Shown here: positions 1 to 7,100 of the stretch, in pieces
Layout of the letters: each line of letters opens with the position of its first letter
Position numbering within the stretch: position 1 is the stretch's first letter
Assembly (NCBI GenBank): GCA_029880105.1
Contig: JAOUPA010000055.1
Span: 1-10,974, forward strand
Reading direction: 5' to 3'
Source: Gammaproteobacteria bacterium
Lineage (GTDB): Bacteria; Pseudomonadota; Gammaproteobacteria; SZUA-229
DNA: 10,974 bases
The notes under the pieces: model-generated
The model's input: the letters and a program-made list of their open reading frames with translations, nothing else
Told to the model about the DNA's origin: nothing
Databases searched by the model: none
Position numbers and translations under genes: made by a program

Positions 1-319
1 AGACGAACGCAAGAAATCCAACATCGCTCGTGAGCGTCATGAAGCACGTCAGCAACGACTGGAACGTCAGAAACAGGAGCGAGAAGATAAGCTACGTGCA
101 AAACGCGAAATGCTTAATGTAAAAAAAGGCGAACCGGCTGAAAGTGAAATAGACAAAAAGAAAGCAGCCATCGCTGAAGCACTGGCGCGTGTTAAAAAGA
201 AGAAAGAAACGCAGGAGATTACACCCAAAAACACCGAGAATCTGAGCGCCGAGCAGCAACGTTTAATCGATGAAGTGGATCAACGCCGCAAAGCTCAAAA
301 GCAGAAGCACGATGACTAG
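1..319 (+). CDS. rsxC: Electron transport complex subunit RsxC/RnfC, C-terminal end (5' partial)
   Basis: This is the last ~105 codons of a gene that begins before the window; the reading frame is open from base 2 to a TAG at 317-319. The segment is almost entirely Lys, Arg, Glu, Gln and Ala and should be a long charged helix. It contains KKKAAIAEALARVKKKK, which is the alanine/lysine repeat unit typical of the C-terminal extension of proteobacterial RnfC. RnfC is the peripheral subunit that carries NADH/FMN and 4Fe-4S sites; those domains lie outside the window. The identification rests on this tail and on rsxD, rsxG and rsxE following in the usual order. The first internal Met (base 110) is not a gene start. 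Confidence 0.85.
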   Translation, partial: DERKKSNIARERHEARQQRLERQKQEREDKLRAKREMLNVKKGEPAESEIDKKKAAIAEALARVKKKKETQEITPKNTENLSAEQQRLIDEVDQRRKAQKQKHDD

Positions 320-393
320 GGGGCACTCAAATATGCCATTTATCTCACTGATTTTCAGCTTATCCAAAACTGGGCAGACAGGCAGGTACAATC

Positions 394-1443
394 ATGTTAT
401 TTAAAAATGTTAATGCCCCGCTGGTTAGTGCACAGAATACCGTGCACTCAATCATGTATCAGGTGCTCTATGCACTGATTCCAGGCACGATAGCTGCCAT
501 TTATTTCTTTGGCTGGGGCGTACTCATTAACTTAGTGATTACAGCAACCGTTTGCCTGTTGAGCGAGGCAGTCGTTCTAAAACTCAGGGCACGCCCGGTT
601 GAGGCCGTCATCAAGGACGGTAGCGCATTAATCACCGCCTGTCTGCTGGCCCTGGCCCTGCCGCCACTGGTACCCTGGTGGCTAACTGTCATTGCTTCAA
701 TTTTTGCTATCGTCATGGCCAAACAGCTCTATGGCGGCCTCGGTTTTAATTTATTCAACCCGGCGATGGTCGGCTATATCGTCGTCATGATTTCATTCCC
801 GCGAGAAATGACATACTGGACACCTCCACTCGGCGTTAGCGAAAGCTGGCTAAGTTTTAGCGACACCTTCAATGTTATTTTTTCAGGCGCTTTACCTGAC
901 AACACCAATATCGACAGCATCACCATGGCCACGCCCATGGATACACTGAAAACCCAGATAGGTCTTGAGAACGATATCGAAAGTACGCGCCAACACAAAA
1001 TTTACGGTGCACTGTTCAGTGGCCTCAGTGGTGTTGGCTGGCAATGGCTTAACCTGATGTTTCTGGCGGGTGGGCTCTGGATGATTAAAAAGAAAGTCAT
1101 CGACTGGCGAATCCCGGTTTCTTTTTTAATCACACTACTGCTAATTGCCAATTTCTTTGCGGTCAGCGATTATGCCACTTACCCATCGGCTATTTTTCAC
1201 CTGTTTAGCGGCGGCACCATGCTGTGCGCCTTCTTCATCGCTACCGACCCGGTATCGGCCTGTACCACACCCCGAGGACGCTGGATTTACGGTGCTGGCA
1301 TCGCGGCCATCGCCTATGTCATCAGGACCTGGGGCGGTTATCCGGACGGACTGGCCTTTGCCGTTGTACTGATGAACATCGCCGTACCGTTACTTGACTA
1401 TTACACGCAACCACGAACTTATGGTCAGGCAGAATCAGACTAA
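394..1443 (+). CDS. rsxD: Electron transport complex subunit RsxD/RnfD
   Basis: A 349-residue integral membrane protein, the normal length for RnfD, homologous to NqrB of the Na+-NQR complex. It shows about eight or nine hydrophobic segments, plus the conserved stretches DGSALITACLLALALPP (about residues 75-91) and GGLGFNLFNPAMVGY (114-128). TMATPMD at 177-183 matches the site where FMN is covalently linked to a threonine in this family, so T180 is the predicted flavin residue. The protein should help carry electrons, and ions in some species, across the inner membrane with RsxG and RsxE. The start follows a 74-base gap after rsxC with only a weak AGG-type ribosome site. The stop TAA overlaps the rsxG start by one base (TAATG), implying coupled translation. 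Confidence 0.95.
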   Translation: MLFKNVNAPLVSAQNTVHSIMYQVLYALIPGTIAAIYFFGWGVLINLVITATVCLLSEAVVLKLRARPVEAVIKDGSALITACLLALALPPLVPWWLTVIASIFAIVMAKQLYGGLGFNLFNPAMVGYIVVMISFPREMTYWTPPLGVSESWLSFSDTFNVIFSGALPDNTNIDSITMATPMDTLKTQIGLENDIESTRQHKIYGALFSGLSGVGWQWLNLMFLAGGLWMIKKKVIDWRIPVSFLITLLLIANFFAVSDYATYPSAIFHLFSGGTMLCAFFIATDPVSACTTPRGRWIYGAGIAAIAYVIRTWGGYPDGLAFAVVLMNIAVPLLDYYTQPRTYGQAESD

Positions 1444-2111
1444 TGAACATCCATAAGCAAGTCACCACCACTGCCCTGTTACTCATGCTGTTTGCCACTA
1501 TTGGCGCAGCCGTAGTTGGGCTGACTTATGACGGCACATACGAAACCATCAAATACAATGAGCAGATAGCCCTGCTGAAGCAACTCAATAATATCTTGCC
1601 TGCTTCCAGTTACGATAACAATTTACTCTCAGACACTATCGAGATACCCGCTGATCACCTGCTTGGCACCAATGAAGTTGCAACTGCCTACAGGGCTCGC
1701 CTGCAGGACAGGGATATCGCTGTCGTTTTTCCTGCCATCGCTCCTAATGGTTACAATGGCTCTATTTATCTGCTGGTTGGTATTTTTAACGATGGCAGCC
1801 TGGCCGGCGTACGCGTAGTCAAACATCGAGAAACACCCGGGCTCGGCGATGCCATCGAAGATAGGCGCTCCGACTGGATTCTTGGCTTCAAGGGAAAATC
1901 ATTGAGTACGCACACCAGCAAACAATGGAAGGTAAAGCGTGACGGTGGAGAATTCGATCAGTTTACCGGTGCGACCATAACCCCTCGTGCCGTGGTGAAT
2001 GCAGTGCACTCGGCTCTGTTATACTTTCAAGCAAATAAAACTAAACTATTTGCCAAGGATAAAACTAAAGAGGATCCTAGTTCTAAAAGCGAAGCCATAA
2101 AACATGAATAG
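1443..2111 (+). CDS. rsxG: Electron transport complex subunit RsxG/RnfG
   Basis: A 222-residue protein with a single N-terminal membrane anchor (about residues 9-28) and a periplasmic FMN-binding domain. HRETPGLGD (128-136) and FTGATITPRAVV (174-185) are the hallmark motifs of the RnfG/NqrC family. T178 in TGAT is the threonine expected to carry FMN through a phosphoester bond. The C-terminus is a charged tail rich in Lys, Glu and Asp. The gene overlaps rsxD by one base and rsxE by eight, so all three are very probably translated from one message. In the complex it passes electrons between the flavin of RsxD and the iron-sulfur centres of the other subunits. Confidence 0.95.
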   Translation: MNIHKQVTTTALLLMLFATIGAAVVGLTYDGTYETIKYNEQIALLKQLNNILPASSYDNNLLSDTIEIPADHLLGTNEVATAYRARLQDRDIAVVFPAIAPNGYNGSIYLLVGIFNDGSLAGVRVVKHRETPGLGDAIEDRRSDWILGFKGKSLSTHTSKQWKVKRDGGEFDQFTGATITPRAVVNAVHSALLYFQANKTKLFAKDKTKEDPSSKSEAIKHE

Positions 2112-2796
2112 CGAACAACAAACCATCATTAAAAACGGTCTGTGGTCAAATAATGTTGCACTGGTACAATTACTCGGGCTTTGTCCACTGCTGGCTGTAA
2201 CCTCAAGTTTTATCAACGGCCTTGGTTTAGGTCTGGCGACACTGATCACCTTGGTATTATCCAATAGCTTCGTCTCATTTATTCGTGAATGGACCCGCCC
2301 CGAAGTACGTATTCCCATTTTCGTTCTAATCATCGCCTCTATCGTCACCACTATCGAACTGATTATGAATGCCTGGTTTCATGAACTATTTCTAATACTG
2401 GGCATTTTTATTCCGCTGATCGTCACCAACTGCTCCATCATCGCTCGCGCCGAGGCCTTCGCCTCACGCAATCGCGTCCTTGATTCCGCGCTCGATGGCT
2501 TCATGATGGGGTTTGGTTTTATGCTGGTACTGGTACTACTGGGCAGTATCCGTGAGATCATTGGCCAGGGTACGCTGTTTGCCAATTCGCATCTAATGTT
2601 TGGCGCCGCGGCCGAAGGTCTTGAGCTAACAGTGATCAATGACTACCCCGGCTTTTTACTCGCCATATTGCCACCCGGTGCCTTTATCGGCCTAGGAATT
2701 TTGATTGCACTCAAAAACAGCATTGATCGTTACCAGAAAAAGAAAGTGGTCGTGGTTGCAGCACCTGTCAAACCCGCTGAAAGCGTCGTGCAATAA
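2104..2796 (+). CDS. rsxE: Electron transport complex subunit RsxE/RnfE
   Basis: A 230-residue, six-helix membrane protein of the RnfA/RnfE/NqrD/NqrE family. GLCPLLAVT near the N-terminus (C27) and IVTNCSIIARAEAFA (C110) hold the two conserved membrane cysteines; in Rnf and Na+-NQR structures the matching cysteines of the paired subunits bind a shared 2Fe-2S cluster inside the membrane. The residues GSIREIIGQGTLF and the motif PPGAF near the last helices are also typical. The tail (KKKVVVVAAPVKPAE) is charged and variable. The start lies inside the end of rsxG, and nth follows after 27 bases. RsxE rather than RsxA is chosen from its place after rsxG. In E. coli the complex helps reset the redox sensor SoxR; its role here is not shown by the sequence. 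Confidence 0.95.
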   Translation: MNSEQQTIIKNGLWSNNVALVQLLGLCPLLAVTSSFINGLGLGLATLITLVLSNSFVSFIREWTRPEVRIPIFVLIIASIVTTIELIMNAWFHELFLILGIFIPLIVTNCSIIARAEAFASRNRVLDSALDGFMMGFGFMLVLVLLGSIREIIGQGTLFANSHLMFGAAAEGLELTVINDYPGFLLAILPPGAFIGLGILIALKNSIDRYQKKKVVVVAAPVKPAESVVQ

Positions 2797-2823
2797 AAAG
2801 CGAGACAACAAGATTTAATTAGC

Positions 2824-3456
2824 ATGAATGCACAGAAACGCTTTAAGATATTTTCTCGACTCAAAGACAATAATCCAGAACCAACCACCGAATTAAATTA
2901 TTCGACACCCTTTGAATTATTGATTGCTGTCATTCTATCTGCACAGGCTACCGATGTCAGCGTCAACAAGGCCACCGATAAACTGTATCCTGTCGCCAAT
3001 ACACCAGAAAAAATTCTCAAGCTCGGCGAAGCAGGCTTAAAAAAATACATCCGCACAATCGGTCTGTTTAACACCAAGGCGACCAACATCATCAAGACCT
3101 GCAAAATATTGATTGATGAATACAACAGCGAAGTCCCTCATCAACAGAAGCAGCTTGAGACTCTGCCTGGCGTTGGTCGTAAGACTGCCAATGTCGTGCG
3201 CAACACCGCTTTTGGTCATCCAACGATTGCTGTTGATACACACATATTCCGTGTCTCCAATCGCACGAAAATTGCACCCGGTAAAAATGTCCTGGAAGTT
3301 GAAAAAAAACTGATGAAATTTGTACCCAGAGAATTTTTGCAGGATGCCCACCACTGGTTAATCTTGCACGGACGTTATACCTGCATTGCACGCAAACCTC
3401 GTTGTGGCTCGTGCGTGATTGAAGACCTGTGTGAATATAAGGAAAAAACAGAATGA
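2824..3456 (+). CDS. nth: Endonuclease III, DNA glycosylase/AP lyase
   Basis: A 210-residue enzyme that removes oxidised pyrimidines from DNA and cuts at the resulting abasic site. The helix-hairpin-helix motif LPGVGRKTANVV contains the catalytic lysine K120, and the catalytic aspartate is D138 in VDTHIFRVSNR; both have the same numbering as in the E. coli enzyme. The C-terminal iron-sulfur loop is complete: C187, C194, C197 and C203 in the spacing C-x6-C-x2-C-x5-C. The gene follows rsxE closely with only a weak ribosome site, so it likely shares the rsx transcript; rsx-nth linkage is known from E. coli. The stop codon overlaps the next start (ATGA). Confidence 0.97.
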   Translation: MNAQKRFKIFSRLKDNNPEPTTELNYSTPFELLIAVILSAQATDVSVNKATDKLYPVANTPEKILKLGEAGLKKYIRTIGLFNTKATNIIKTCKILIDEYNSEVPHQQKQLETLPGVGRKTANVVRNTAFGHPTIAVDTHIFRVSNRTKIAPGKNVLEVEKKLMKFVPREFLQDAHHWLILHGRYTCIARKPRCGSCVIEDLCEYKEKTE

Positions 3457-3878
3457 TGTTTAATCAGGACCGCAACCAGATGCGCAAAGTTTTTTTCGAT
3501 TGCTGGAAAGCGCACAGAGATAAAACCCCGATGGATGCCATGCAAACTATCATCGCACACATCATTGAATTACATCCTGAGTATCATGCGCTACTTGAAA
3601 ACGAAGCAGCACTCTATAAAGACTACACACCTGAACAGGGCGAGACCAACCCCTTCCTTCATATGAGCATGCACATTGCGCTGCACGAGCAGATCAGTAC
3701 TGATCGTCCTACAGGCATTAAAGCGGTGTACCAGTCTATTATCATGAAGCAGGGATCCACCCACGATGCTGAACATGCGATGATGGAATGTCTTGGCGAA
3801 GCATTGTGGTTAGCACAACGTAATAACCGTATGCCGGATGAAACCGCCTACCTGGAGTGCCTTAAAAACTTAAGCTAG
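3453..3878 (+). CDS. DUF1841 family protein
   Basis: A 141-residue soluble protein that I recognise as the DUF1841 family, whose function is unknown. Family features visible here are the N-terminal FNQDRNQMRKVFFDCWKAH, the central HPEYHALL, the NPFLHMSMHIALHEQ stretch and the closing HDAEHAMMECLGEALWLAQ. The many histidines and acidic residues near HMSMHIALHEQ and HDAEHAMME suggest a metal site, but that is only inference. The first ATG overlaps the nth stop (ATGA); a second ATG directly after it (3456) is an equally good start and would give 140 residues. No terminator is visible after it, although the next gene is on the opposite strand. Confidence 0.85.
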   Translation: MMFNQDRNQMRKVFFDCWKAHRDKTPMDAMQTIIAHIIELHPEYHALLENEAALYKDYTPEQGETNPFLHMSMHIALHEQISTDRPTGIKAVYQSIIMKQGSTHDAEHAMMECLGEALWLAQRNNRMPDETAYLECLKNLS

Positions 3879-3901
3879 GAAAATAGGCTAACTCAACGAA
3901 T

Positions 3902-4723
3902 TTACAGGCTCTGCGCAAATATCCAGGCAAAACCAACACCGAACAGGTAATAATCCTTCTCCTCGACCAGCGGGCTGTCTTCGTACACTGCGCCACTCAG
4001 GCTCTGGTACTGCAGCAGTGTCCACCACACCCAGTTGCCCTCGCGCCAACCGGCCTGCAGTGAAACAAATGCACCACCGTAACCTTTATCACTGGCATAG
4101 ACCGGGCGTTCTGGTGTCGCATACATCGGTGCGACATCGTAGTAGTAGGCATTGTAGTCGCGCGTTGCATATTTCAGTCCGAGCATCAGCCGCGTCGACA
4201 GCCCGGCCTTGTGTAGGCGTTTTTTCTCAAAGGTCAGGCGCGGCTCCAGCAACCAGCCCTCGTTGCTCGTATTCTTGATATCACTGGCTATGGCCGCGCG
4301 CAGCGGCAGCTCGAAGCGAATATTGGAATGCCCCGACTCCGACCTGTGCAATAACACCTCCAGCGAAGGACCCAGTTGCAGTACAGCATCAAGGTTGGGC
4401 ATACCCTTGCGCACGGCGCTGTCATCGCTATCAACCGGGATACCAAAATCGGCGCTGACGTCGAGCAGCACCGTGTCGGACTTGAACAGGAAACCCCGGA
4501 TACCGCGGTCGATCTCTATCTTTGTCGAGATCAACGTGAAATACGGCAGGGGCACAAGGTAGTGCTTTTTGCTCGCCGAGCCGGGGTAGAGATCGAGGCT
4601 GAAGTTGGCGGCACCGGCACCGAGTTCCCAGATAATGTCCTGCGCTACCGCCTGCACTGAACAGCCGGCAGCAGTGACAAACAGTATTCTGGAAATGAGC
4701 GCTCGGATAATTGTTTTAGGCAT
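3902..4723 (-). CDS. MipA/OmpV family outer-membrane protein
   Basis: A 273-residue predicted outer-membrane beta-barrel. Residues 1-27 form a signal peptide with a basic start, a hydrophobic core and an AVA-type cleavage site. The mature part shows the MipA/OmpV pattern: WELGAGAANF near the start, LVPLPYF (the conserved Pro-x-Pro-Tyr stretch after the first strands), alternating aromatic strands, and a final strand YYLFGVGFAWIF. Members of the family are scaffolds for peptidoglycan enzymes (MipA) or osmolarity-related barrel proteins (OmpV); which role applies cannot be told. The barrel end is slightly odd because the expected terminal aromatic residue is followed by AQSL. It faces the nth operon tail to tail, 23 bases apart, and has only a weak AGG ribosome site. 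Confidence 0.85.
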   Translation of the reverse strand: MPKTIIRALISRILFVTAAGCSVQAVAQDIIWELGAGAANFSLDLYPGSASKKHYLVPLPYFTLISTKIEIDRGIRGFLFKSDTVLLDVSADFGIPVDSDDSAVRKGMPNLDAVLQLGPSLEVLLHRSESGHSNIRFELPLRAAIASDIKNTSNEGWLLEPRLTFEKKRLHKAGLSTRLMLGLKYATRDYNAYYYDVAPMYATPERPVYASDKGYGGAFVSLQAGWREGNWVWWTLLQYQSLSGAVYEDSPLVEEKDYYLFGVGFAWIFAQSL

Positions 4724-4739
4724 GACCTATATTTTAGCT

Positions 4740-4768
4740 TTGCATGTCACAAAAAGCTGTGCTAAAAC
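4740..4768 (+). promoter_or_regulatory. Candidate promoter with extended -10 box
   Basis: TTGCAT at 4740-4745 and TAAAAC at 4763-4768 are separated by 17 bases, and TG stands one base before the -10 box, giving an extended -10. It would drive rightward transcription into the 4803 stub and then the cassette-like gene at 4950. AGCTTT (4736-4741) and AAAGCT (4753-4758) form a short inverted repeat overlapping it. Match to sigma-70 consensus is moderate. Confidence 0.35.
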
Positions 4769-4802
4769 CAAAACACATCAGGCTCACATCTGAAGGATAG
4801 CG

Positions 4803-4889
4803 ATGGATGGACTCAACAATCAAAACTTACAGAAACAGCACTTTGGCATCAAGGTGTACTGTTCTCCATGCTATTTGCTATCTCGTTGA
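4803..4889 (+). CDS. 28-codon ORF stub with ribosome site, possibly a severed gene head
   Basis: An ATG preceded by GAAGGAT at a proper distance opens a frame of 28 residues beginning MDGLNNQNLQKQHFGIK and ending in TGA at 4887-4889. I do not recognise it. It lies between a promoter-like sequence and an attC-bearing gene, and the stop falls inside CGTTGATA, a GTT site that could be the left edge of the cassette. It may be a true leader peptide, the head of a gene cut by insertion, or chance. A second ATG at 4807 in another frame also gives a 30-residue ORF, which weakens the case. Confidence 0.2.
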   Translation: MDGLNNQNLQKQHFGIKVYCSPCYLLSR

Positions 4890-4949
4890 TATTGCTTAGA
4901 GTGAAAAAGCGAACAACACCACTAAGGTGTCTAAAAGGAGGGGCTCTGG

Positions 4950-5579
4950 GTGCAGTCCATGACATTTAAAATAATATTATCTGTGACTTCGATTGCTCTC
5001 GCTCTAGCGCATTTGATTTGGCCCAACCTAGGAATTGATGCCATTACGATTTCTCTTGTTGTGTTGGCGGCTATTCCATGGCTACTGCCTCACTTGAAGT
5101 CCATGGAACTTCCTGGTGGCGTAAAAATTGAATTAAATGATGTGAAGGGCGCTGCTGAGCTTGTAATTGAAGGCACTAAGCTAAGTCAACCCATCAATAA
5201 TCAAAATATAAACTCTGAGGCAGATCTAGATAACCAAGTTCAATTACTTAGGGAGATTGGTGGTCGAGATCCAAATCTAATGATGGTGGGGTTTCGTATT
5301 GAGGTCGAAAAAAGACTGTTAGAACTTTCCAAAGTGAATGGGCTTAGTCTATCAAGAACACCACTTCCTAGAGTAATCAATATATTAAGAGAAAATGAAA
5401 TTCTCACTCCAAATGTAGCTAGCGGCCTCTCTGATCTAATAGGTCTTGGAAATCGAGCTGCGCATGGGGCTGAGGTGGCTCCTGAAGCAGCTCGCTGGGT
5501 ATTGGAGTTTGGCGTTGGTGTGCTGAAGGCACTAGACACATTGATTTTAATTGATAAGCATGAAGCACCTAATAATTAG
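4950..5579 (+). CDS. Two-helix membrane protein with DUF4145-like C-terminus, cassette-borne
   Basis: A 209-residue protein of unknown function. Two hydrophobic helices (about 5-24 and 31-49) anchor a cytoplasmic part that begins with LPGGVKIEL (54-62). The C-terminal ~110 residues are helical and contain LIGLGNRAAHGAEV (164-176), which resembles the GN-x-AAHG signature of DUF4145-type (HEPN-like) domains; the canonical HEPN R-x4-6-H spacing is not present, so RNase activity should not be assumed. The start is taken as GTG at 4950 because AAGGAGG (4935-4941) sits 8 bases before it; an ATG at 4959 would be 17 bases away. The stop codon lies inside the attC-like site that follows, the usual arrangement of an integron cassette gene. 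Codon use looks more AT-rich than in the flanking barrel gene. Confidence 0.75.
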   Translation: MQSMTFKIILSVTSIALALAHLIWPNLGIDAITISLVVLAAIPWLLPHLKSMELPGGVKIELNDVKGAAELVIEGTKLSQPINNQNINSEADLDNQVQLLREIGGRDPNLMMVGFRIEVEKRLLELSKVNGLSLSRTPLPRVINILRENEILTPNVASGLSDLIGLGNRAAHGAEVAPEAARWVLEFGVGVLKALDTLILIDKHEAPNN

Positions 5580-5654
5580 CTCAAGGCGTTCGCTGTCGCT
5601 CACTGGGACGCTTCGCCGCGATGCGGCTACGCGCCCCTTAGCAAAACGTTAGTC
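5567..5654 (+). other. attC-like integron recombination site
   Basis: The boxes are R'' ACCTAAT (5567-5573), a 5-base spacer, L'' GCTCAAGG (5579-5586), a 49-base variable part, L' CCTTAGC (5636-5642), a 5-base spacer, and R' GTTAGTC (5648-5654). L'' pairs with L' except for one unpaired C, which is a G on the bottom strand, exactly the extrahelical base that orients attC recombination. CTAAT of R'' pairs with GTTAG of R' with one G-T wobble. The variable part contains its own stem, GCCGC/GCGGC (5615-5619, 5623-5627). R'' ends AAT rather than AAC, and R' departs from GTTRRRY at one base. Recombination would be expected between G5648 and T5649. No integrase gene is in the window. Confidence 0.75.
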
Positions 5655-5946
5655 ACCAAATAATGAAATACAAAATCAGGAAAATAAAGACTCTCTTTCA
5701 ATAAACATCTCCGACACTGGGGACAAAAAGAAAAAACTTTTACAGGCATTTTCTGAATGCCAGCAGGGCTGGTGCAGCTGCCCGACCGAGGAATATAAAA
5801 AGCTGGAATCACTGGAAATCAATCAGGATAGTGATTCAATTGCATTCAAATTTAAATCAAAGCCCGCTACAAAAATATGCATTGAAAAAATTGACAGTTA
5901 CATGCAATACACAGCTAAGCGAACTGACAAAGATAACGTCGACTAA
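5653..5946 (+). pseudogene. Headless 97-codon ORF with CQQGWCSCP motif
   Basis: The frame is open from just after the TAG at 5650-5652 to a TAA at 5944-5946 and has a clearly protein-like composition. It runs through SINISDTGDKKKKLLQAF, then ECQQGWCSCPTEEYKKLESL with three clustered cysteines, and ends SYMQYTAKRTDKDNVD. There is no ATG, GTG or TTG in frame before the conserved-looking part; the first Met is near the C-terminus. An ATG at 5663 is in another frame and stops after 13 codons. Its open frame starts exactly at the attC crossover, so loss of the start by cassette insertion is the simplest reading; a frameshift after the 5663 ATG is the alternative. I cannot assign a family. Confidence 0.5.
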
Positions 5947-5972
5947 AAAAATCAGGAGGGTTTACTTTTATC

Positions 5973-6467
5973 TCACTCAGCCTTTTTCACCTGTTTCACC
6001 TTCAGGCTCTCAACATGTTCGATAAGGGTATCAATGGTCTCCTTGAGCAGGTCAAGTTCATCAACTGTCAGGTCATCGAGCTGCTCAAGATTATACTCAA
6101 CAGTCTCGATGATTTTCTTATGCGGGCGCTGCATTGGCCGCATGAAATAGGTCGTCACGGTGGCGACAATAGTACCGAAAAATAACATTGAGCCGATGAC
6201 AATCCACAGGCCGCCCACGGCCTTGGCCATACTGGATATCGGCGTATCTGCAATGCCTGCCGTAGAAAATGCCGCAACTCCCCAGTACAGGGCGTCACCA
6301 TAGCTCACAATAGAGGCGCCTGTAACCTCCTGCTCCAGCCAGTACACACCCGCGGAAAACAACAGCCATAGCACCACTAACAACAACACCATATTGATAA
6401 GCGGTGTATGCGTATATACATCGGTCACAAATCGTTTGAACCGGACGTGCCGTCCTGCCTTTCTCAT
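5973..6467 (-). CDS. Two-TM ion channel family protein with degenerate selectivity filter
   Basis: A 164-residue protein with the layout of a bacterial K+ channel pore unit: TM1 (about residues 23-45), pore helix ALYWGVAAF, filter region, TM2 (84-109), then a charged, probably coiled C-terminus rich in Leu, Glu and Asp. The filter, normally TxTTVGYGD, reads STAGIADTP (68-76): the first glycine and the aspartate remain, but the Tyr/Phe-Gly pair is replaced by Ile-Ala. K+ selectivity is therefore doubtful, and the protein may be a non-selective or modified channel, or a structural relative. The start is taken as the ATG at 6467, with GAGG nine bases upstream; a GTG at 6500 would add 11 residues but lacks a ribosome site. 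It is downstream of the cytochrome c gene on the same strand, 97 bases away. Confidence 0.75.
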   Translation of the reverse strand: MRKAGRHVRFKRFVTDVYTHTPLINMVLLLVVLWLLFSAGVYWLEQEVTGASIVSYGDALYWGVAAFSTAGIADTPISSMAKAVGGLWIVIGSMLFFGTIVATVTTYFMRPMQRPHKKIIETVEYNLEQLDDLTVDELDLLKETIDTLIEHVESLKVKQVKKAE

Positions 6468-6564
6468 GTCATTGCGCCTCACAAAATAAGAACAGGTCAC
6501 GTTTGCTCAAACTATGCACCCAGATTTTTACCCTGACCTGGAATTTAAAATCTAAACGCAATAT

Positions 6565-7062
6565 TTACTGCGACTGTGAAACCATATACTCAACAGTCGT
6601 TGATATCTCCTCGTCACTAAGACTGGCAAAACCACCCTTTGGTGGCATTATCCCTGCATTGCCTTTAAAGCCGCCAATGGCGTTCTGGGTTAAAACTGTA
6701 ATACCCTGGGCAATGCGTGGCGCCCATGCAGCCTTGTCACCTAGCTTAGGTGCACCAGCAACCCCTGAGCCATGGCAGGCAATACATTTAGTTTTATAAA
6801 TCGACTCACCCTGGTTACTATCATCCGCACCTGTCGAAGCAACCATATTATCGGCTTTTTTGACCTCGGCTGATATGGTTTCCCTGACAACAGGTGCAAC
6901 CTCGGCAACCGCTCCATTAGATGACTCCTTCGCTGACTCTACTGTAACAGCAGTTTTGTTGTTTGTATCAGTCGTGTTTTTATTGGCTCCATTATTTGAG
7001 CTATCGCAGGCATACAAAAGGGCACTGCAACAAAATAAAACTAACGTCATCTTTTTCATCAT
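6565..7062 (-). CDS. Lipoprotein cytochrome c, c5-like
   Basis: A 165-residue protein with one haem. Residues 1-19 form a lipoprotein signal with lipobox LYAC (C19 would be lipidated); D20 after it would be an inner-membrane retention signal by the E. coli rule. Residues 20-85 are a long low-complexity linker of Asn, Thr, Ala, Glu and Val. The class I cytochrome domain has CIACH (93-97) for covalent haem attachment and M139 in GIMPPKGGF as the likely distal ligand, followed by the usual C-terminal helix with SDEEISTTVEYM. It should shuttle electrons in the periplasm. AGGAG lies three bases before the first ATG and six before the second (7059), so the second Met is the more likely start. The partner oxidase or reductase is not visible. 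Confidence 0.88.
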   Translation of the reverse strand: MMKKMTLVLFCCSALLYACDSSNNGANKNTTDTNNKTAVTVESAKESSNGAVAEVAPVVRETISAEVKKADNMVASTGADDSNQGESIYKTKCIACHGSGVAGAPKLGDKAAWAPRIAQGITVLTQNAIGGFKGNAGIMPPKGGFASLSDEEISTTVEYMVSQSQ

Positions 7063-7100
7063 ATTCTCCTGCTTGTAGCAGTCATTAATCCGGCCATGAA

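Noticed and set aside
177..183. Possible unusual FMN motif TMAT in RsxD (residue numbers)
   Set aside because: The RnfD/NqrB site tolerates S/T-x-A-T, so this is within the family range and not a finding.
4018..4660. Several + strand ORFs of 86-117 codons
   Set aside because: They lie opposite the MipA/OmpV gene, have shuffled compositions and no ribosome sites; they are shadow frames.
5627..5812. 61-codon leftward ORF with CPQC and CRRC
   Set aside because: It is the reverse frame of the headless ORF and runs through the attC hairpin; the cysteines come from the opposite strand sequence.
5831..6025. 64-codon + ORF with an ATG start
   Set aside because: It overlaps the end of the headless ORF and the channel gene, with no ribosome site and no protein-like pattern.
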